A model generated the notes under the pieces. The model did no database searches. It had not been told where the DNA came from and was given only the letters and a program-made list of their open reading frames with translations. Shown piece by piece: positions 60,094 through 64,000 of a stretch of DNA of 64,000 bases; within the stretch, counting starts at the first letter, position 1; the number at the start of each line of letters is the position of its first letter. The stretch lies in NCBI RefSeq assembly GCF_900105755.1, contig NZ_FNTQ01000001.1, forward strand, positions 2,356,001-2,420,000, read 5' to 3'. The stretch is from Streptomyces sp. Ag109_O5-10. GTDB taxonomy: Bacteria > Actinomycetota > Actinomycetes > Streptomycetales > Streptomycetaceae. The position numbers and the translations under genes were made by a program.

Positions 60094-61263
60094 TCAGTTG
60101 GGGTTGTCGCCGTGGGTGAGGGTCTCCCAGGCCACGAAGAGGTTGTTGGTGCCGGCGGGGCGGTTGTTCTGGGTGAGCGTCTGGGTGTTGGTCATGGCGA
60201 TGCCGAGGCGGTTGTGGAGCGCGTTGTAGCCGACCTCGGTGACGGGCCCGAGTCCCAGGTTCAGGGAGCCGCCGCACAGCCAGCCGGGGACGGCGGTACC
60301 CAGCTGGTACTTGGCCTGGAAGCCGAGCGCCTGCCGCAGCCGCTCGCCGACGTCCGTGCCGTACAGGTCCTGGCCCTGGATCCGGCTGGTCTCGGCGACG
60401 TGCGAGATCGCGGAGATGCCGTACCCGGTGTGGGTGAAGTCCCGGCAGGTCTCCTGGGTGAGGCCGGTGACGAAGGTGGACTGACCCTGCCAGTAGGAGA
60501 CGATCTTGGCGGTGGTGTCCAGGTTCTGGCTGGGCACGGTCTTCGGCACCGACCCGTCGGAGGCCAGGTAGACGTAGGCGGCGGTCCGGGTGCGGAACTT
60601 CGCCATGGCCGTGTCGTAGGAGGTCTTGTCCTCCAGGAAGACGGAGATGCCGACGGCGGCCTCCATCATCGACAGCTCCCAGTTGCCGTTGGAGTTGGAG
60701 CCCTTGATGACGGTGGGGAGGTAGACGTTGCGCAGCATGGTGGCGAAGCGGGCCTCGTTGGCCCAGGTGCCGGTGTACGTGTACCTGATGATCTCGGCGG
60801 CCTTGGGCCAGGAGGAGCCCGCCCAGCCGGTCTGCAGCGGTGCGTTGCTGTTGGTGTGGCCGGTGATGGTGGCCGACCAGGCGTCCATGATCTGGATGGC
60901 CTTCTGGGCGTAGCGGGCGTCCTTGGTGACGTACCAGGCGAGGGCGTCGGTGTAGGCGGCGATCGCGTCCTCGCGCTCGTCGGTGCAGCCGTAGTTCGGG
61001 TTCGAGTACGAGCCGCACTCGACCGTGGCCCAGGGTGTGGGGGTGCGGTTCAGGTCGGCGTACTTGCTCGCCATCATCTGGTCGTAGGCCGCCTTCCAGG
61101 GCTGGGCGCCGGCCAGCACCTCGGCGCGGGCGAAGTCCAGCTGGGCCTTGGAGACAGTGACCCCGGGGTGCACGAAGGTGCTCGGGGCGGAGTGGGCGGC
61201 GGGGGCCGCGAAGACGCCCAGGAGCAGGGCTCCCACGGCCGCGAGCAGGGGGATGCGACGCAC
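60094..61263 (-). CDS. secreted alginate-lyase-family (PL5-like) polysaccharide lyase
   Basis: A 389-residue exported enzyme. Signal peptide at about 1-25: RRIPLLAAVGALLLGVFAAPAAHSA, cleaved near AHSA-PS. The mature part is an alpha/alpha-barrel-type sequence with WKAAYDQMMASKYADL, YGCTDEREDAIAAYTDALAWYVTKDARYAQKAIQIMDAWS, TGHTNSNAPLQTGWAGSSWPKAAEIIRYTY, NSNGNWELSMMEAAVGISVF and DFTHTGYGISAISHVAET, typical of the alginate_lyase (DUF4955/PL5) group. Such lyases cleave uronate polymers by beta-elimination. The exact polymer is not known. The region upstream of the ATG (61264-61400) holds its promoter. Confidence 0.85.
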   Translation of the reverse strand: MRRIPLLAAVGALLLGVFAAPAAHSAPSTFVHPGVTVSKAQLDFARAEVLAGAQPWKAAYDQMMASKYADLNRTPTPWATVECGSYSNPNYGCTDEREDAIAAYTDALAWYVTKDARYAQKAIQIMDAWSATITGHTNSNAPLQTGWAGSSWPKAAEIIRYTYTGTWANEARFATMLRNVYLPTVIKGSNSNGNWELSMMEAAVGISVFLEDKTSYDTAMAKFRTRTAAYVYLASDGSVPKTVPSQNLDTTAKIVSYWQGQSTFVTGLTQETCRDFTHTGYGISAISHVAETSRIQGQDLYGTDVGERLRQALGFQAKYQLGTAVPGWLCGGSLNLGLGPVTEVGYNALHNRLGIAMTNTQTLTQNNRPAGTNNLFVAWETLTHGDNPN

Positions 61264-61417
61264 AGCGACTCCGTTCTCGCATGTTCTCGTATGTGAACTT
61301 GGAGCGCCTCTGTGAACTTAGGCGTTGACCCGAGACCGTAGGTACGGACCAGACTTCCGTCAAGGTGTGAAGTAAGGGGGAGCCGTTCACACCGGGGCAT
61401 CCGCGCATGTGAAAGAG

Positions 61418-61434
61418 CCGCACCCCGGGTGCGG
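61418..61434 (-). terminator. short hairpin after the DUF3710 gene
   Basis: CCGCACC-CCG-GGTGCGG (7-bp stem) lies 27 bases past the DUF3710 stop. It probably ends that leftward operon. Confidence 0.6.
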
Positions 61435-61461
61435 GGTACGGCCCTGTCGCTCTCGGCTCTG

Positions 61462-62226
61462 CTAGCGGACCTCGGTGATCTCCGGGCCGCGCTGGAGCTG
61501 GCCCATGCCGCCGGAGAAGCGCGAGGACTCCTCCTGCTGGACCCCCTCGGGGACCATCTGGGCGTCGTTGGGCAGCTTCAGGACGATCGGGTCGCGGGGC
61601 GCCATCGGGCCCTCGCCGCGGACCACGACGGTGTCCCGGAAGATCTGCTCCAGGAGGCCTGCCGCCTGCGGCTGCACCGCGCCCTGCCCGGAGATCACCC
61701 CGCGCAGGAACCAGCGGGGGCCGTCCACACCGACGAACCGCACGACCTGGAAGCCGCCCGTGCCGTCCGGCAGCTGCACCGGCACCTGGGCGCGCAGCTC
61801 CCAGCCCAGCGGACCCTCGACCTCGTCGACGATGCCGCCCTGCTGGGTGATGCCGGTCGCGATCTCCTCGCGGACCTCGCCCCAGATGCCCTCGCGCTTG
61901 GGCGCGGCGAAGGCCTGCAGCTGGATGGCGCTGTCGCGCAGTACGACGGTCGCCGCGACGATCGCGTCGCCCGCGACCTCGACCCGGAGCTCCATGCCGT
62001 CCACGCCGGGCACGAACAGACCGCCCAGGTCCACCCGGCCCTCGCCGGGCTCGCGCACCTCGGTGTCGTCCCACGGCCCGTCGGGCCGGGGCTCCGGCTC
62101 CAGACGAACGCGGTCGCGCTCGCCCTCCACTTCCTCGTCCGCCTCGGTGTCGACGCTGTCGACGACCTGCTCGGCCTCGCCGGCCGCGTCCTCGGCGGCA
62201 CCCTTCTTCTTGCGACGTCCGAACAC
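61462..62226 (-). CDS. DUF3710 family protein
   Basis: A 254-residue soluble protein. A charged, acidic front (FGRRKKKGAAEDAAGEAEQVVDSVDTEADEE) covers about 1-60. The DUF3710 domain follows: GPWDDTEVREPGEGRVDLGGLFVPGVDGMELRVEVAGDAIVAATVV, IQLQAFAAPKREGIWGEVREEIATGI, WELRAQVPV and RFVGVDGPRWFLRGVISG. The function is unknown; in actinobacteria it is regularly found after dut, as here. The GTG at 62226 gives the family start and is a base from the dut stop at 62228. Confidence 0.92.
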   Translation of the reverse strand: MFGRRKKKGAAEDAAGEAEQVVDSVDTEADEEVEGERDRVRLEPEPRPDGPWDDTEVREPGEGRVDLGGLFVPGVDGMELRVEVAGDAIVAATVVLRDSAIQLQAFAAPKREGIWGEVREEIATGITQQGGIVDEVEGPLGWELRAQVPVQLPDGTGGFQVVRFVGVDGPRWFLRGVISGQGAVQPQAAGLLEQIFRDTVVVRGEGPMAPRDPIVLKLPNDAQMVPEGVQQEESSRFSGGMGQLQRGPEITEVR

Positions 62227-62227
62227 G

Positions 62228-62809
62228 TCACTGTCCTTCCCGGTCGGATACGACCGAAGCGTATCGATTCCCACCCGTCCGACCGCCGTCGGCGGCCTGA
62301 CCGCTTGTGCCGCTCACATCGCCCACCGCGGCATGACCGCCGGTGGACCCGAAGCCCCCCTCGGCCCGCGCCGAGCCGGGAAGTTCCGCCACCTCGTGGA
62401 AGCGGACCCTCTCGACCTGCTGGACGACCAGTTGGGCGATCCGGTCGAAGCGCTCGAACCGCACCGCCTCGCGCGGGTCGAGATTCACCACGATCACCTT
62501 GATCTCCCCACGGTACCCGGCATCAATCGTCCCCGGGGCATTCACGAGGGCCACTCCGCACCGGGCGGCGAGGCCCGAACGGGGGTGTACGAAGGCCGCG
62601 TACCCCTCCGGGAGGGCGATCGACACCCCCGTGGGCAGTACGGCCCGTTCCCCGGGCCTCAGCTCGCACGCCTCGGTGGTACGCAGATCGGCTCCCGCGT
62701 CACCCGGGTGCTCGTACGCCGGAAGCGGTACGTCGGGGTCGACGCGGCGGACGAGGACGCCGAGCGGGGCCGCCGAACGGGCCGGGCTCGGGAATTCTGC
62801 AGGGTTCAC
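62228..62809 (-). CDS. dut: deoxyuridine 5'-triphosphate nucleotidohydrolase (dUTPase)
   Basis: A 193-residue trimeric dUTPase that removes dUTP and gives dUMP for thymidylate synthesis. All five motifs are visible: 1 HPGDAGADLRTT near 33; 2 VHPRSGLAAR near 74; 3 GTIDAGYRGEIKVIVVN near 94; 4 DRIAQLVVQ near 123; 5 RAEGGFGSTGGH near 148. The tail after motif 5 (about 35 residues) is longer than usual and rich in Gly and polar residues. The GTG start at 62809 overlaps the thioesterase stop (GTGA), so the genes are coupled. Confidence 0.95.
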   Translation of the reverse strand: MNPAEFPSPARSAAPLGVLVRRVDPDVPLPAYEHPGDAGADLRTTEACELRPGERAVLPTGVSIALPEGYAAFVHPRSGLAARCGVALVNAPGTIDAGYRGEIKVIVVNLDPREAVRFERFDRIAQLVVQQVERVRFHEVAELPGSARAEGGFGSTGGHAAVGDVSGTSGQAADGGRTGGNRYASVVSDREGQ

Positions 62810-63390
62810 GGATTCACCTCGAAGGCGCGGGCGCGCCGGGCCTGGTCCGGGTCCTTCATGGCGGCCCGGATCTCTTCCTCGCGGCCGTTGTCGACGAAGT
62901 GTTCGACCGGAACCTCGACGAAGAGGGCTTCGGCGCGGACGGCGACAGGGCCCGTGGGGCCGTCCACGCGTCCGGTGGCGGTCGAGTAGATCTTCCGGCC
63001 GGCCACGGCGACCACCTCGGCCGCCAGGTGGAGCGTGGTGCCCACGGGGACGGGCCGCACGAAGTCGGTCTCCAGCCGTCCCGTCACGGCGATCTTCCGC
63101 AACAGCCAGTTGAGCGAGCCCAGCGTCTCGTCCAGGGCGGTGGCGAGCACCCCGCCGTGCGCGAGGCCGGGGGCGCCCTGGTGGGCGGGGCGTACGGTGA
63201 ACTCGGCGGTCAGGGACACGCCCTCGCCGGCCCGTACCTCCAGGTGCAGCCCGTGGGACTGCCCGCGCCCACACCCGAAACAGTGTTCGTAGTGTGCACC
63301 GATGAGCTCGCCGGGCGCGGGCGCGTCGGGGTGCCGCTCCGGTTTCCGGGCACTGGCAGGAGGCTGAAGAGCTGCGGAACTACCACTCAC
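62806..63390 (-). CDS. PaaI-family hot-dog thioesterase
   Basis: A 194-residue hot-dog-fold acyl-CoA thioesterase. HCFGCGRGQSHGLHLEVRAGEGV near residue 28 is a CGxxNPxGLxL-like front block. The active-site helix is HQGAPGLAHGGVLATALDETLGSLNW near 62, with the HGG-x-x-x-x-x-x-x-D/E arrangement. Strands LETDFVRPVPVGTTLHLAAEVV and STATGRV follow. It hydrolyses a CoA thioester in general metabolism; the substrate is unknown. The GTG at 63390 is the likely start; it follows AAGGTC. The dut gene is coupled at the other end. Confidence 0.88.
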   Translation of the reverse strand: MSGSSAALQPPASARKPERHPDAPAPGELIGAHYEHCFGCGRGQSHGLHLEVRAGEGVSLTAEFTVRPAHQGAPGLAHGGVLATALDETLGSLNWLLRKIAVTGRLETDFVRPVPVGTTLHLAAEVVAVAGRKIYSTATGRVDGPTGPVAVRAEALFVEVPVEHFVDNGREEEIRAAMKDPDQARRARAFEVNP

Positions 63391-63448
63391 AGCCGCAGAC
63401 CTTACCCGCGCGTCCAGTGAATCCGGACACCGTGCCAAGCTTGGCTCC

Positions 63449-63916
63449 ATGCAGCTCTCCGCCACCCCGTACGAAGAACGTCTCACCGCCCCCCGGTCCT
63501 GGTGGTTCATCAGCTTCCTGGTCGGCGTCTCGTTCGCCCTGATCCTGCTGCCGTTCGGCACCCTGCCGATGCTGGGCGGCCTGGTCGGCGGCACCGCGGC
63601 GGCAGCGGTGGTGGCCAGTTCGTACGGCTCCCTGCGGATCCGGGTCGTCGGCGACTCGCTGATCGCGGGCGAGGCGAAGATCCCGGTGTCGGCCCTGGGC
63701 CAGGCGGAGATCCTGGAGCCGGACGAGGCGCGCGCCTGGCGCACGTACAAGGCGGATGTGCGCGCCTTCCTGCTGCTGCGCTCCTACATCCCGAGGGCCC
63801 TCCGGGTGGAGGTCACGGACCCGGACGACCCGACCCCGTACCTGTACCTGTCGACCCGGGAGCCGGAGGCCCTGGCGGCGGCGATCGAGGCGGCGAAGGC
63901 CGGCACGAAGGCGTAG
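63449..63916 (+). CDS. DUF3093 family membrane protein
   Basis: A 155-residue protein. It starts MQLSATPYEERLTAPRSWWF, then two hydrophobic helices (FISFLVGVSFALILLPFGTLPMLGGLVGG at about 19-47, then AAAAVVASSYGSLRIRVV) and a soluble strand-rich part: VGDSLIAGEAKIPVSALGQAEILEPDEARAWRT, then ALRVEVTDPDDPTPYLYLSTREPEALAAAIEAA. This order is that of DUF3093, an actinobacterial PH-like membrane family of unknown function. It is divergent from the thioesterase-dut operon across 58 bases, as is usual near dut. Confidence 0.92.
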   Translation: MQLSATPYEERLTAPRSWWFISFLVGVSFALILLPFGTLPMLGGLVGGTAAAAVVASSYGSLRIRVVGDSLIAGEAKIPVSALGQAEILEPDEARAWRTYKADVRAFLLLRSYIPRALRVEVTDPDDPTPYLYLSTREPEALAAAIEAAKAGTKA

Positions 63917-63965
63917 GCGCGCCGCTGGGATGCCGCGATCCCGAGTGCGGCGCCGTCGTGGCTGG

Positions 63966-63998
63966 TCGTGCTGTTCCCCGCGCCCCTACGGGACGCCG
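63966..63998 (-). repeat. Streptomyces intergenic repeat (reverse orientation)
   Basis: GGTCGTGCTGTTCCCCGCGC CCCTACGGG-type sequence, the reverse form of the unit at 6406-6445 (GGGGCG-T-GGGGAAC). It runs to the window edge. Confidence 0.5.
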
Positions 63999-64000
63999 TC

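Noticed and set aside
1..64000. tRNA or rRNA genes
   Set aside because: No T-loop/anticodon-arm combination or rRNA-like sequence was recognised by eye; a covariance-model scan could not be run.

Overview
This window reads as a Streptomyces (or close streptomycete) chromosome. The GC content is very high and coding third positions are almost all G/C. GTG starts and 4-bp stop/start overlaps (ATGA, GTGA) are common. The gene families are typical of the genus: DUF5709, DUF3159, DUF3710, DUF3093, SCO5918-family, Hsp18 with its repressor, and many SpoIIE/STAS/HATPase proteins. No rRNA, tRNA or CRISPR array was recognised. All calls come from reading the sequence and translations; no database search was run.

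Layout. (1) 1-1.9 kb: the end of a methylmalonyl-CoA mutase gene, coupled to meaB. (2) 1.9-8 kb: a decayed stretch with at least six gene remnants (sigma-factor tail fused to a membrane protein, two alpha/beta-hydrolases, MaoC hydratase, ABC ATPase, a possible LuxR-type piece) around intact MFS, LysR and DUF5709 genes. (3) 8-14.5 kb: an aromatic-compound operon (VOC dioxygenase-like, FAH-family hydrolase, FAD hydroxylase, acetoacetyl-CoA synthetase-like ligase) behind a divergent TetR repressor. (4) 14.6-35.5 kb: a very dense stress-signalling island. It holds five STAS anti-anti-sigma proteins, two RsbW-like kinases, four PP2C/SpoIIE phosphatase proteins, two histidine kinases (one a 1,392-residue fusion), a lone response regulator, a CarH-like B12 protein, an ANTAR protein and a SigB/SigF-type sigma factor with a matching promoter in front of it. 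Stress effectors (Dps, SDR, GlsB-type membrane protein) sit among them. (5) 35.6-42 kb: a heat/cold-shock region with DUF2267 genes (one broken), hsp18 and its divergent repressor over two inverted-repeat operators, a MerR protein, a truncated DEAD-box helicase between intact SCO5918-family and cold-shock genes, and a decayed partial copy of the aromatic operon. (6) 42.6-50.3 kb: a lower-GC accessory island carrying an IS5-family element, a DUF2750 gene, a two-gene operon for a 1,180-residue P-loop NTPase plus a 311-residue partner (candidate defence system) and a broken xanthine-dehydrogenase fragment. Copies of the 3' end of the neighbouring RNA methyltransferase gene lie at its two edges and inside it. 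(7) 50.2-64 kb: apparently conserved core with the TrmA/RlmD-type methyltransferase, a potassium block (KimA-like permease, two TrkA proteins, KdpDE), a secreted polysaccharide lyase, dut and several conserved small families.

How it fits together: regions 4 and 5 look like a stress-response hub. Histidine kinases, a B12-domain protein and GAF/PAS sensors would feed PP2C phosphatases; these dephosphorylate STAS proteins, which release a SigB-type sigma factor from its HATPase anti-sigma. Region 7 handles K+ and turgor. Region 6 is the best candidate for an undescribed system: a coupled NTPase/partner operon in a foreign-looking island beside the 3' end of an RNA methyltransferase gene.
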